DNA of 64,000 bases from Candolleomyces eurysporus (lineage: Eukaryota > Basidiomycota > Agaricomycetes > Agaricales > Psathyrellaceae). The first letter of the stretch is position 1; each line of letters starts with the position of its first letter. Of this stretch, positions 1 to 13,270 are shown one piece after another. A program made the translations under genes and the position numbers. Under the pieces are notes generated by a model. It worked only from the letters and a program-made list of their open reading frames with translations. It made no database searches and was not told the origin of the DNA. The DNA lies in contig JANBPK010001490.1 of assembly GCA_027579435.1 (NCBI GenBank), positions 1 through 64,000 on the forward strand, in the 5' to 3' direction.

Positions 1-90
1 CCTAACCCTAACCCTAACCCTNACCCTAACCCNTAACCCTAACCCTAACCCTAACCCTAACCCTAACCCTAACCCTAACCCTAACCCTAA
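1..90. repeat. Telomere (CCCTAA)n
   Basis: Uninterrupted CCCTAA hexamers, with two N positions, run from the first base to position 90 and then stop abruptly at GCACCATA. This is the C-rich strand of the TTAGGG telomere used by most filamentous fungi, so the left edge of the window is a true chromosome end. Confidence 0.98.
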
Positions 91-2890
91 GCACCATATA
101 TTTGAATTAAAAATAAATGTATTCATGAGCCTTGATCCAGACGACTTCGTGTGGGTCCCAAATCGCCTCTAGANTTTTATTTTGTTTCCGGTTTGAAAGA
201 CAGTTGTGATTCATCGTCGCGCTGTAGTCCGTGAGCAAGGGGAAGTCAGGGGTCAGGACAAAAGAGGATACATGGAAATGATCTCCTGCGCTCTGTAGGG
301 AGATCTCCGTCACGAGCCAGCCCCGAAATACGCCACGCGCTAATAGGCTGGAATTATCAAAAGGAGAAGTCAAGACTTTAGTAGACGAAATAATAAGCAG
401 TGTCTACTGGTAAGTAAAACAATAATGGCGAGATGAAAAGAAACTAACNGCACCCTCAGGTCTAATGGAAAGAACTGAGGGGCGGCGAACCGAGACGGCG
501 AGAATATATACTAGGTGATCGGTTGACTGATGCTAGTCCAAATACAAATATATCATGACGAGTTTAATGTGAAACAGAGAAAGGAGAATCGATGAGAGCA
601 TCGAATACGTATAGTAAATGTATAGTAGTGCAATAGAGAAAAGGAAATATATCTAACATGAATCATTTGCACTGGCCACCTGAGATTCTCCCCAGCATTC
701 ACGGAACCTAATGCCAAGGTGAAAATCTCAACTCCTTCAGTCACCCGCGGTTGGAAGCGAGGCCGATATAGGTGTCCATGAGGCGAGACGAGTCGAAGCT
801 CAGCCGAGATCTTCAAATATTAGGAGATCAAATCGATTTTGTAGCATCCGTCACTTTCTATGATCGAAGCGTCGAGTAGATGGGTTCTGAGTGCCTGAGG
901 TACCCTGTACGGACCCCGCCAAAGTTACGATTCGGGAGGGAGCAAACGCCGAACTAAGTATAGACTAGATTCTAGATGATCATTCAAATGTGGCAGTGTA
1001 GATATCTCTCGCCGTGCCTTCTCACATCGTCACCTATGGGGTTTAGAACAGATTTTTGCTATGAGTCGCTGCACGCTCAATTGCTGAGGTGTCGTTCAAC
1101 TTGAGGGACACGTTGGTCACCGTTATATGTTACCGGGTCCACTGACTAAGCAATGTTCTTATGAATTCCAACTAGAGCTCATTGGGTGAACAGGTGAATG
1201 ACAACTTGGTTCCAAAGCGCGATTGGGAGAGTCATTCCTGGGGGTTGGGTCTCCGTTATCAAGTTTTGGACGTCATGAATATGCCCAGGTACAGCCGGCA
1301 TTAATATTACCTCTCAGGTGCTAGATCAAATTGAACAAAGGACGAGAACCCAGATTATTCCGACGGGCGAGTTACCATATACTAAATCTTAAGGCGGTTA
1401 CGGCGGATTCATTGATTTACCGGCCGCCGTGCCCTGCTCGCTTTCCGCACTTACCATTTCCTGAAAGAAAAGAATGTATGGATCGGAAAACGAAGCATAT
1501 GAAGGGGTTCACAAGCTTATTACAAGAGTCAGCACGGTGCCAGAAATGCATCGAATCCACACAATTATGAGAGAAGCTTCGATTCGGCGTTCACGTACCA
1601 CACACCCATTCAGGCAGGTATTATTTGATTACGCGGCAAGGCGGCCCTCAGGGTGCACAGGTTCAAATTGCGATCTTGCTTTTGTACACACACAAAGAGT
1701 CTCACGTCGCATGAAACAGTGAAAACTAGGCTTACTGATCAGCGACCGCTAATCTTGGCGTATGGTGACATAGTGAGGTCGTGGATGGAACTGCACCTAT
1801 TTGCACTCGCGTCTTACGTACCGAACTAATTCAATAGTACCACCAGGCAGCAGCCCCANCCCCCCCGATAATCCGATCTGTCGATGGCATGCATAAATCG
1901 CAACCGGGGCAATATTCCGGGATGTATCATGACTGGCTTGATATACTGAGCACACGCTTCGAGCATCTCTCATTCAGTAGCCTTTCTCATTGCCCCAAAT
2001 TACATTACCCGTCCAACGCTTCGTTTGCCTCTTTTTCACAGCAATCATGTCCGATGGTGCAGCTCTATTTTGCCTTTTCTGCCTCTCAATACTTATTCCG
2101 AGTGCCTACTAGAGTTTCGCATGCGATTTCACAACGCGACTCGGCGATTATTCGGTGACACCATCCGCCCGATTGTCCTCGTCTGGGAGACGAACGACAG
2201 CGAGAAGCCTTGGTCTGCCCAAGCTAGACGTGGGTGCCACTGGAACTCTGGGTTCATAACTCCCACCAATCATTGTATAGTTTTAGGCGAAGACGGTAAA
2301 AAAGTCATACTGGGGTTCGGTCAGGTCTGCGCTGCAAGGGGGCAGGAGGCGAAGTTTGGTTTTGGATGGCTGCATACTCAGTATCCTTGAATCGACCTCT
2401 GAGGTTTTTTGAAAGGCTTTTCCACCGAGTAATCCATGTTTCTTATGAATAGTTCGAAGTTGCGTTTGTTGTGCGGGTCCCAGCCATATGCCATAAGAGA
2501 GCTTGATCTATACAAGGCCACTGCGTGCTCGCAGGATTATTTGCAGACTTGACTTTGACAATCACATCTGTGAAGCCAGCGACTTCACCAGAGAAAGGGT
2601 TCAGCGAGGCGTTATCCGTACGGCCTCATCAAACTCGGGGAACGCAGCAGAGCAACAGAGTCTAGCTACCTGTTTATCAGTCATCTTCGACGTCCCAATT
2701 CCGGGGAATCCGCCTCCACTCACTCAACAAAGATCGGATGAGGATGAGTCATTACATGCGATAACAAGAAAAGGAATAAACAATAGGTAGATAAGACATA
2801 GCAAAACAGGTGAGATGCGGGTACAAATACACATAGAGCTAGCTATTCGGACATATTGACGACCAGTGGTATATTGACGAGAGTAAGTGT
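91..2890 (+). repeat. Subtelomeric duplicated block, left arm
   Basis: The whole segment from the last telomere repeat to about 2890 reappears in reverse orientation at about 56370-59115. Matching landmarks read by eye include the ATGAGCCTTGATCCAGACGA stretch near 125 (reverse complement near 59075), the GGACGAGAACC stretch near 1340 (reverse near 58185), the coding exon at 2042-2390 (reverse 57061-57424) and the AGCTAGCTATTCGGACAT stretch near 2835 (reverse near 56420). Small indels and substitutions are frequent, so the copies are not recent. Apart from the exon at 2042-2390, no convincing gene is seen here. Confidence 0.9.
2042..2390 (+). CDS. Last exon of unrecognised subtelomeric gene, copy 1
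   Basis: An open frame runs from a 3' splice acceptor (TTTTTCACAG at 2032-2041) to TGA at 2388-2390. The inverted copy at 57061-57424 keeps the same frame, an equivalent acceptor (TTTTTCATAG) and a stop at the same place, and most differences leave the protein similar. This is good evidence for a real protein-coding exon. The shared core contains IRPIVLVWETND, KPWSAQARR and the C-terminal WLHTQYP. No known family is recognised. Copy 1 lacks five residues near the C-terminus. The upstream exons were not resolved; conserved but frame-disturbed sequence at about 1475-1650 may hold one. Confidence 0.55.
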
Positions 2891-2945
2891 TATTAGATGC
2901 GAGGGAGACAAAGTCGATTGAAGTTTGGACGGGATATAATCATCT

Positions 2946-5900
2946 TCAGGTATACGCAACCTGCGCTATCGGAGGCGGTCGACGCATAAGATGATGCGTC
3001 TCCTTCTTCCCTCCACCCGCAAGCTTGTTGATCGCATTCAGTAGATCGCCACGACGCAATGGCTTGGTGATATGATCGTCCATACCCGCTTGCAGGCATC
3101 GTTCGCGATCACCAATCACTACAGGGGGAAGTGAGTAAACGTTGAAGAGAAGAGACGAGGGTAGACGTACTGGCATGAGCCGTGAGCGCAATGATGGGCG
3201 TAGGCGGCAACCCCCTGTGCATCTCATACGACCGGATCAACTCGGTAGCCTCCATACCACCCATGAACGGCATCGACACGTCCATCTATGGGACATCAGT
3301 ATCGCTGTAACAGGGGAAGAAGAGGACGCACCAAAATAATATCAAACGGCTTATTCTGCGCAACCCTTGCCTTGAATGCGTCCACCGCCAAACTTCCATT
3401 CTCCGCAATCTCGACAATATGCCCATACTTTTCGAGAATCTTGACGGCGAGCTTCTGATTGACGAGGTTATCCTCGGCGAGCAAGATATCAAAGGTGACG
3501 TCGTTGGGCGCAGAGACGGGGCTGACGGTGTTGGACTCGAGCGCTGAGATGAGTGAGGAAGCTAGATCTTGGGCGGAGACGGGCGTGGTGATTTGCGAGC
3601 TGATCGAGTTGTCGAGGCACCACTTGACTGTAAACGAACATTAGCTTTGTCGAACAAAGGAAAACGATGACGTACGGTTCAATCTAGGCAGCGAAGGGGC
3701 GAGTATCACGATCGGGATATACCTGAGGTGCTCCAGCTCTCTCAGATACTCTACCTGGAGCTACTCGAGACTCAGTACTCGACACGCATACAAAATCAAA
3801 CCCACTCACCACACTCAGCGAGTCGACGACGATCGTATCGATATGTGGACATGTCTCCTTATTCCCAACGTCCGTCGCGTCGTGCACGACGTACGGCCTC
3901 AACCCGAGCTCCCGAATACGCTGAACAACGCTGGTCTTGTCGCGGAGCGTATCGACAAAGAGTATGGTGCGTTTGGCGAAAGGCTGGATCTTGGAGAGCG
4001 TAGCCTCCATCGACGAGTGCGAGATTTGGGAAGTGATGGTAAAGTAAAACTTGGAGCCCTTGGACACCTCGCTCTCGACCCACATGTTACCCTGCATAAG
4101 CGAGACGAGTCGTTTCGAGATTGATAGACCGAGACCTGTACCACCGTATTCCTACAAACGTATGTCAGTGAGCAGCATCGACGGGGTAGAAGAGGGGACT
4201 TGCCCTGGTGGTCGACCCATCCGCCTGACAGAACGTATCAAAGATCAAGTTCAACTTGTCCTTGGCAATCCCAATACCCGTATCCGTAACACAAAACTCG
4301 AGCGTCACGCTCTGATCATCCTGCGCCAGTAACCTACAGCTCAACGAAACATGGCCCTTTTTGTCCACCTTTGAAGGGGTAAACTTGATAGCGTTACCGA
4401 CGAGGTTGGTGATGACTTGACGAAGACGTAGAGAGTCACCGATGAGTTGGTCAGGGATGTCGGGTTCGACGTCGTAGGTAAGGTCGAGGTTGTTTTGCGA
4501 GGCGCGGACGACAAGGGTCTTGAGGATACCAAAGACGGTTTGGCGGAGGGAGTAGGTGACTGCTTCCATGGTCATACGACCGGCTTCGACTAAAGGGAGG
4601 GCGTCAGAGCCGATGGAGAGTCGTATAAAAGAAGCACACACTCTTTGAAATGTCCAAAATATCGTCGATGATCAAGAGCAGCGATCTCGCCAAGCTATGC
4701 ACAAGTAACAAGCTCTCCCTCTGCGATCTGTTCAAGTCGCTATCGAGGGTAAGCTCCGTCATACCGATGATACCGTTCATGGGCGTTCTACAATCGGTTA
4801 GTTTTCGAGCATGCGAATATGGCGGTGGAGGACTCACCGAATCTCATGACTCATGTTTGCCAAGAACTCGCTCTTACTCCTGTTTGCCAATTCGGCCGCC
4901 TCCCTCGCCGCCGTATTCTTCTGAATGCTATCCCTCAAGTTGAACACCATCTGGTTAATCTGAGTCTTCAAGGAATCCATCTCGCCAGACGCCTCGACTG
5001 TGATGAAGCGTGTAAAGTCGCCGTCCATAGCCGCGGCCGAGATTTGCGCGAAACCTCGGACTTGAGTGGTCAAGTTGCCGGCCATGGTGTTGACGGACAA
5101 TCTACCGTCTCAGTCAGTAACACGTCGAATGGATAAGGGAATGTACGCACGTAATCTCCTGCCAGATACCCTGAACGTTCCCGACTTCCGCCTGGACACC
5201 GAGCTTGCCTTCAGTCCCCACCTCGCGGGCCACCTTTTTCACTTCGGCGGCAAAGATGGCAAGTTGGTCAATCATGTCGTTGATGGTGTTGACGAGGGAC
5301 AACATTTCTCCAGAGACGGATACGCCGGTGATCTTTTGGGCAAGGTCTCCGCGCGCGACGGCTGTGGTGGATACGGCGATCGTTCGGACTTGCATTGTTA
5401 GCTAGAGGGTATCAGTATGGATGGGTGACAAAAGGAGGGTCAAACGTACGTTGTTCGCCATGATGTTGACATTATCCGTGAGGTCCTTCCAGGTCCCACC
5501 AACGTTTGTCACCCGGGCCTGTCCACCCAACCTTCCCTCTGTTCCGACCTCTCTTGCGACTCGCGTAACCTCGTCGGCAAACACACTATAAAGGGTCAGT
5601 ATAGGTTCCCAAAGGGCGAAAGGAGCTTACCTCAATGATTCTGTCATCCCGTTGACAGTCTCCTTTAGCTCTAAAATCTCTCCTCTCGCGTCGACGGTAA
5701 TCTTCTTTGTCAAGTCACCACCAGCGACGGCCTTTGTAACTTGGGCAATCGATCGGACTTGGTTTGTCAAGTTCATAGCCATCAGGTTGACGTTGTCCGT
5801 TAGAGCCTAGACGGGATGAGGATCGTTTCGAGAGGAGAAGAAATAAACGTACCTTCCACATTCCCTGCACACCACCGACAGTGGCCTGGCCGCCAAGGAT

Positions 5901-8045
5901 ACCTTCGGTACCAACTTCCAAACTGACTCTGGTGACCTCGTTTGCGAGGGTGTTGAGTTGAGCGACCATAGAGTTGACGGTCATTTTGAGGTCGAGCATT
6001 TCACCTAGCGTTCGATGTGAGCGGTGGTGTTCAAGGCGGAGAGGAATGACATGCCTTGGACATCGACGTTGACAAACTTTGTGAGATCACCGGCGGCGAC
6101 GGCTTTGGTGACCTCTGAAATCGATCGGACTTGGTCGGTCAAGTTGGAGGCCATTTTCTGTGCGAGGCGTTCAGACGGGCCATCGCAAGAGAATGTATTG
6201 TACTCACGTTTACGTTTCTCGTCAAATCCGCCCAGGTCCCCTGCACACCCTCTACCTTGGCCTGGCCTCCCAAGATACCCTGGGTTCCGACTTCGAGTGC
6301 GACTCGAGTGACTTCGCTGGCAAACGCGCTGAGTTGGTCCACCATCGAGTTGACGGTGCCTGTCCATGATCAGGACGAGACAACGAGCGGGAAAAGAAAC
6401 AACGCACCCTTGAGCGTACTCATCTCACCCTCGACCTGAATGGTAATCTTCTGAGTCAAGTCTCCCCGAGCGACGGCAGTGGTGACCATCGCGATACTCC
6501 GAACTTGGTCTGTAAGTGACGAACACATGCGATTGACCTGTCGAACGTTAGACTCGTCTCTTGCAAGTCACAAAGCAACTTACATTCCTAACCAGCTCGT
6601 ACCAAACGCCTTCGACATCCGGGACATGGGCTTGACCTCCTAGTTTTCCTTGACTTCCGACTTCTAGTGTTACGCGTGTGACTTCTGCAGCCAGAGCTCG
6701 TAATCTGACGACCATTCCGTTGACGGTATTCTTCAAATCGAGAATCTCGCCTCTAGCATCGACTTCAATCTGTTTCGACAAATCTCCCAGAGCGACGGCT
6801 TTGGTGACTTTTGCGATAGATCGGACCTGGGAAAGTGTCAGCCATGCTTCAATACGGAACAAAACACGCACCTGATTAGTTAGATTGGCAGCCAGCTTGT
6901 TCACCACACCAGTAAGTTCCCTCCAGGTCCCCTCGACATCGAGCACGAGAGCCTGACCACCAAGTTTTCCTTCGGTTCCGACCTCCTGACTGACTCTGGT
7001 AACCTCCTTTGCGAATTGACCGAGCTTGTCGACCATTCCGTTGATGACGTCCTTGAGTTGAACCATGACGACACCTTGGACAGGTACCGTAATCTTCTGC
7101 GACAAGTCTCCGCGGGCGACGGCGTTGCAGACTCGGGCGACATCCTGGACCTGGGCTTTGAGCAGCTTGAGTTCTTCGGTGGCGCTGAGCGGGGATGATT
7201 CGGACGAGGAGAGAGGGTCGGAGGCAGAGAAACTAGCCGGGGACGGATCAAGCAAGGCCGAAGACTGGGTAGCCGAGAGCATGAGTTGGCCACAGGCGGC
7301 GCAATGATGAATGGAGGGGAGAGAAATGGGTGGAGGCGGGGCGGTGATGCCGACGCCCTTTTCGTTGGGCGAGGCGTTCAAGGAGCCAGGGTTGTAGTAG
7401 AGGTTGCCGTGGGGGTTGGTCGGATCGTGGGTGAGGGTATCGAGGCTGTCGGAGCTGAGGGGCATTGGCGGGGAACCAGTCTGGGTGGCCATCGGCGCGA
7501 GAGGCGTCTGGGCGTCCTGCATGCCCGCTGCGAGAGGGGTGCAGGGTGCGGACGCGGTAATCGATGACGAGTACCCGAGGCGCTTTTCGTTCTGCGGTTG
7601 TTGTTAGTCAGCCGTTCTGGCAGACGGGAAATGGACGTACATCCTCTGAATCTTTCGCAGTCTTTCTGGAAACGACACCGTCGCCGTCGTGGTCCTTTCC
7701 AGGCCCCTTCTTGGCGTGTCCACTCAGAGACCTGACTCGCTCCTCCGCAACCCACATCCGCTTCGCAATCGATCCGAGACTCCTCAGGATCTCCTCCGTC
7801 TCCCAGTTGCATGGCCCATTGTACCTCGGAACAGGAACGGTAGCTCCGGGGTAAGGGCCCAGCTCGTAGATGGAGAGGAGGGCGATAAGGTGAGAGTTGA
7901 ACGGGTCTTGCGGTGACAGCGTGGACGAGGACATCGAGGTATTTGAGGATGCCGTGGTGGATGACGACGACGATGGGATCGCCGAGCTGGTCGTGGACGA
8001 CGACGAGGAAGGATGGAGGGGTTCGGGCGAGACGACCATCGTCAT
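2946..8045 (-). CDS. NIK1: Group III hybrid histidine kinase (NIK1/Os-1 type)
   Basis: This osmosensing two-component kinase feeds the HOG MAP-kinase pathway through a phosphotransfer protein, and in other fungi it is required for the action of phenylpyrrole and dicarboximide fungicides. The N-terminal 250 or so residues are Ser/Pro-rich. About seven HAMP-type units follow, each with an AVARGDL- or [13 protein letters not shown] segment and an EVGTEGxLGGQA linker (7180 down to 4900). The H-box ([10 protein letters not shown] then [12 protein letters not shown]) is split by an intron at about 4835. ATPase motifs follow: [16 protein letters not shown] (N box), [12 protein letters not shown] (G1) and a GGTGLG-type G2 near 4140. 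The receiver domain has AEDN, the phospho-acceptor MDVSMP and the lysine in ITKPL. The start is the ATG at 8045; TGA is at 2946-2948 after the end VAYT. About a dozen short introns are present and all key residues look intact. Confidence 0.93.
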
Positions 8046-11000
8046 CGCTAGGTCGACTCGGATGGATGTGATATCGGAATCAGACGGAGGAGGGCGATGA
8101 GAGGCTGATTGTGCGGGATGAAGTTATTCGTCGTTCTTGTTTCCTTCCACGTCTTCTAGAAGGCGGTGGAAGAGGTAAAGGAAGGCGATAAGAGCGACGT
8201 CGAAAGGAACTTGAAAATGGAGGTCTGTGCACAGCAGCTTAGGGATCAACTGACCCCGGCGATCAGATCTAATCGAATACACGTGCTCGCACTCTCCCAC
8301 CCCGATTGGCTCTGGTTCCGATCACTGATCATTTGCCTCGCTCGGTCCTTCTCCCTTGCCCCAGAGCGTCTTCTCACCCCCGTCTTTCATGCGCAGGAGG
8401 AAATGGGGTCGTTGCATGTAAAGATAGAAGCATAAGAACAGACCCCCCAACGCAGAAAGGCGTGTTGCAAGCTCCACTTGCCTCGCCCATCCAGCCATGT
8501 TACGCTCCTTTTTCATTTCTCCCTTTCCGGTTCTAGACTCGCTCAATTCATTTCCGAAGTTTTCTCTTTTCACACTCGTTTTACGTGACACTCTCGCCCG
8601 TTATCAAGTTCCGTTCCATCGTCCTCTCCAACTGCCCTACCTACTCTCCACATCCTCCACCTCTGCTCATCTTTGGCGCGGTTGCTATAGCTATCGTCGT
8701 CGTTAATGAACTACACCCGCCCTCGTTTCAATTTAGCGCCCCACTCTACTCCACATCGAAGAACGTATGAAATGACGTCATAGCTGCCTTTCCGAGCATC
8801 CGACGGGCGTCGGTGTGACCGTGGACGATTTTCAATGCTCGAGAGACCCGACCGACGAGCGAGTAGCTAGATGACTCCTTGCTCAGTCATTCACCGTCGT
8901 GAAAAATCACACTGGATCTCACCCGAAGCAGGGCACAGGGCCAAGTGCTCGAAGCGACGCACCGAGTTCCGAATCGTGTCAGTAGGGTACTGATACACAT
9001 AAAGACTCTCCAACATCGCTAAGCAACTGTATTGTATTCCAATTTTTATTCCGAGTGCTTTAAATCAGTAATGTCGTAAACGTCGGAAAAATCCAGGGAA
9101 CTCACAGCTTTCACGGTGTTCCGTTCCGGTAGCTAGTACGCTGATCGTCACAGGTACACAACCAGTCGAGCCGACCTACAGCCATGAGCGCTCGTACATT
9201 CATTAGGACTCTTGAAATAGCCGACTCTCTACGGCGCTGTTCCAGGGCGAGTTCTCGAGTGACGTCGAGTCTTTCTTCCTCTTCCACGTTAATAATGGCA
9301 CTTCACCCTCTATCTCCCTCGCCATCACGAAAGATCGAAGGTCGAAGCTGACGATATACCGCGTGTTGTACACACTGAACCCTGATTCGCTGCTCCACAG
9401 ACTTGATACTTGATGCAGCCTTCCCTTCAAGGCGAGCGTAGATCGTTCCAACATCTCCCGTAGAGTACGTATCTTCGCCGCTGGTACAGCCTACGACTTC
9501 CTTTCGATCATTTTCAACGGCCATGAGCTCAAGAGACCTTTTCGAATACGTACGTACATGTGCCCGTACCTCGTGAGTAGGGTTAGTGACTCTATACTCG
9601 GATCTACTAACACCGGCGGCCGTCCTCTGGTTCAGAGTCTCATCGATATCGATCCCGGACGATACGAAAACGAAAACCACGCCCCTCCAGCTACGGTATG
9701 ATGAGCTTGACCGTTAGGACGTCGACTCGATGAAATTCCTCGAGATCGAGACGCCGAGTGTCCAGTAGATACAACTCAGCAGCCAAGTATCCTTGACGCA
9801 ACCAAGTTCTCTCGGCAAGCCTAAACAATTTCATTTCGTTTAAATTGTCTGCACAGTCTTCTTTCTCCATGTCGTCATTGACCGCACACCCCTGAGGCCG
9901 TGCCCAAGACCTAAGGGTTCAACCGCTGCGTTTGATTTCATTCCCGTGACGAGCTCTATTCCTGTCCCGCTTCATGTCCTCGTTACTGCTCTGAGCAATC
10001 AACGTTCCCGTTGATTGCTCGTCCTTCGAAATGCCTCGTCAATAGACTGACTAGAGCGTTTTACTTGAAGGTTATCCAGTGTAGTATTCCAACCGAGGCC
10101 CAATACCTGGAATCTACGGCTGGTTGCTCATTGGAAGGCTCATTCAGCTCGTGTCGTTCTGCTATACTGGGACGCTGCAGCGGATGCTCTTCAAAATTTC
10201 ATAAATCGGTAGCCAATACGAGCCGACAGAAATTTACAACGAAAGTAGCAAACATGGGTGAATACGGGATCTCCGTAAAGCAAGGAAAGAAGATAGGACT
10301 TTCTACCGGGTCGTGCATATACACCCAAAGCCAGTATATGCCTGGCAGCAGCGGCGTCTTTGTTCAATTCTACAGATGGTTGCGACGACCATATATCGAT
10401 GCAAAACAGTAAAGCGGTATCACACCCGGGCGCCCTCTCTTGTGTTCCCTATCTCGCCTTTTCCTTTCACCAAATTGCTGGGAATATGGCGAAGGGACTT
10501 GGAGTGGTTGCAGCTGCTTGTAGCGCATTAGGTGTGGTAGGTCGATGCGCTTGATAGAGTTTTGTGCTCCGTTGCATCAAGCTGCCACGTTCAATCATCC
10601 GCCGTCCGGCATTGCATCCCCAAAGTACTACATAGAGTTAGTATAAATGGTTAGCCAGCTAAATGATAGTGAGACGTTTATGCAGTGTTGATTGCTAACG
10701 GAAAGTGAGCCACCTTCATTCATGTAATACCACAATTTTGCGTTTTATCATACTGCCTAGCCGTCCACCGGCTGGGCTTAGATTTCTGTTGGAAGACCCA
10801 AAGCATTTACACGTACAGGAACAGACAAAAAACCTCTTTTCAAAAGACTTCGTTTAATCAAAAGTCCATCGGGTTTCAACAAATTCAGGGTAAGCCACTA
10901 CCGTCGATGGGATGCTCAAAGTTCACTTGGAGCTGTCGGGAGATACCCAGCGCCAGGGGACTGTAGGTAACCGCGGTTATTCAGTTTCAATGATAAGCTG

Positions 11001-11188
11001 GCCGGCTACCGCTAAGTAGACCTGAAGGACACGCTCTACCTAGCCAGCCCCTGCGACGGGCAGTCAAAATGGCTACGGGACTCATACACAAATTCAATTA
11101 AAGGATATCGTTCTGTACAACGGCTGGGAAACGGTCAAGTCGCTATCACATATACACGAAGTAAGATTGCAAACAATTATTCGAGCAC
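8046..11188. other. Intergenic, no supported gene
   Basis: The segment next to 8045 should hold the kinase promoter and 5' leader. A pyrimidine-rich tract lies at about 8480-8700 on the plus strand. Minus-strand reading frames at 9203-9680 contain readable stretches such as VENDRKEVVGCTSGED but cannot be joined into a recognisable protein. Frames at 10011-10554 look random. I see nothing else. Confidence 0.4.
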
Positions 11189-13270
11189 TCATTCCACCCA
11201 CTCCAGGTCTACGGAATCCGGTGCCGGATCGCACAGGTTCAACTTCACGCCAAGATTGTACAGCCAGCTCCTCTCGCGCTTAGTTATCACGCCAGGCTCG
11301 TATTTTGTGCCGTCGCTTTGCTTAGCATTCATCCTCATCTTCACACTTCTGTGAACCTTCAAGCGCTTTTCCCCCGGTTGGACTTTACGTCGCTCAAAAA
11401 GGTTGGACCTGATGTGAGATACTTTAATTTAATATGCTGGACGGGAGAAACACATGGCCACTTACCGAATCCGTGTCTCCCACTTCCATNCCNCTTCCTT
11501 ATNCTTCCATTGNCGCCTGACAGGCAAAGGAATGAATTCGACGATGCGCCACAAGGTACCCCACCAGAGATTGATGTTCATCTGGTCATACATGGGCGAA
11601 AGCGCGTCCTNCAGCTCTTCTTGCTCCTCCGAGACCGACNNGTCNTTTTTTAATGGGTGGGGGATCTTGGGAAGGGGGTGCGTCGCAAATCGAGAANATA
11701 NCAGGTCGGGTGGGANCNTNTTNGGAAGACGGTTNNCCTATCTCTCCCTNCTCCGACATCGAGAGNNTCCGGGCGGCGGAGGACCTCTGGATANATAGTC
11801 GATGGATNCAAGCCGATNTCGTGCAATCGATTTGTGAGGAAGAGAATGCCGGTTTTGGCNNCGAATATCTCGCGCACCATCCAGCGAAGGGGAATTCTGG
11901 CCAGGGAGTTTNGTGTGNCGTTGCGAACNGAGCCTCCGCCAACATCTAAACCAAATCAGCGCCTGAAGGGAGTCGTCCGCTTGCGACGTACCACAGTGAC
12001 ATCCAGCAAACCACACTTCCTTAACATCGGTNTNAGGCTTCNNCTTGCCNTCNTCGTNNNCGTCTTCGTCGTGAAGCCCAAGCTNNGNATCTTNNNNNTC
12101 AGGTTCATTCCAGAGATTGACCTGAAATTTGGCACGACGCTCATCAAGGGATACNGCATGTCGGAAAGTTTTGATGAATGTTTTGCAACTTGCNAAAGGA
12201 AGTCCNGATGGGTTGAATCCAATAGAGCCAACGGTGTCCCTAGCGCATTACAAACGTCAGCCAGTGCATTCTTGAAGTCTGTGGCATGACATACCAAACG
12301 CCTAAAAATTCGACGTCAACATGGATTGAGAAAGCCTTCTTGAATTGGTTTGATTGCTTCCATCCAAGGGTGTCGGTTCTCAAGTACATAGTGTAGGCGA
12401 AGGGTACTTGCTCGACGTTGCTTGGAGGCAATAGGCCAACTTTGTGAAGCATACCTGCGAGGCTGGTAGCAGTTGATTCTCAGTAACATGACGCCTGATC
12501 CGGACTCNGGAGCTCTCACCATCGAGCAGTATATGCACCTCGCGAGAAACCTGCAAAGAATCTGAGCTCCGCAAGAATCTAAAGGGAAAATCAAAGTGTT
12601 AACGAACCAAAGATATGAATTTTGTCCCCGAGCATATCTTTTGAAAAGTGTAAGTTGGATGNAGNGTAACGTAGCGGTGCGACAACTCACAATTCTGCAT
12701 CAAGAACTTGTAGCCACCTGTCCCGAGATTCAGTTAGAAATGCGAGTTGAATGTCAAAAGCGGGTATTAATAACTGACCCATGATGTGAGCGCCAATGCT
12801 GTGCGCGAACATTGTGTCGAAGATCTATCAGGATATCATTAGTCTGGGGATCGCGAGATATTCAGTCGGTCNAACCTTGCGAATCCGTGACCTGAAAGGG
12901 CTGACAGTCCGACTAGCTCCTGTNTACGTCCCAATGCCGGTCTATCAGAGGAATAAGCCCGCATATCAATGGCCAGACCACTCGGACGACAGACCTGGTA
13001 GTAGACAATCTGCTTGGTGCGGTCATCTTTCTTCAGCAACGAAACGAATTGCACGATGTTCGAATTGTCGTCGTCNAATTGGTCTCCAGTACCGTCAAAA
13101 CAAAGAACCAGAGTGCGATTCTTATGTGCCGACGGTATAACAGGAGGGAGGGTGTGAGCGGGTTTATCAGCTCTATCGGCCTTGGAAGTGTCGTCGATGA
13201 AGCTTTCGACGACGGTCTCTGTCGTAGAGGAACCGCTTGGCTCCGGGGTATGATGGAATGAGCTGGCCAT
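11189..13270 (-). CDS. DUF2235 (T6SS Tle1-like) alpha/beta hydrolase
   Basis: DUF2235 proteins share the alpha/beta-hydrolase core of the bacterial phospholipase effector Tle1; fungal members are cytosolic proteins of unknown substrate. The start at 13270 gives MASSFHHTPEPSG, then the signature RTLVLCFDGTGDQ and SNIVQFVSLLKKDD. Later exons give FAHSIGAHIMGGYKFLMQN, the nucleophile elbow FGFSRGAYTAR (spliced at about 12590/12540), GMLHKVGLLPPSN and WDTVGSIGFNPSGLP. They are followed by EVWFAGCHC joined to DVGGGS (the acid/His region) and SPMYDQMNINLWWGTLWRIV. The C-terminal exon ends DLEWVE with TGA at 11189-11191. About eight short introns are needed. Many N bases lie between 11490 and 12210, and the frame shifts once near 11640-11700; both look like sequence quality rather than decay. 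Confidence 0.88.

Noticed and set aside
9203..9680. Minus-strand overlapping open frames as a possible gene
   Set aside because: Two frames alternate, the apparent starts are not ATG, no family motif is seen, and no splice model joins them convincingly.
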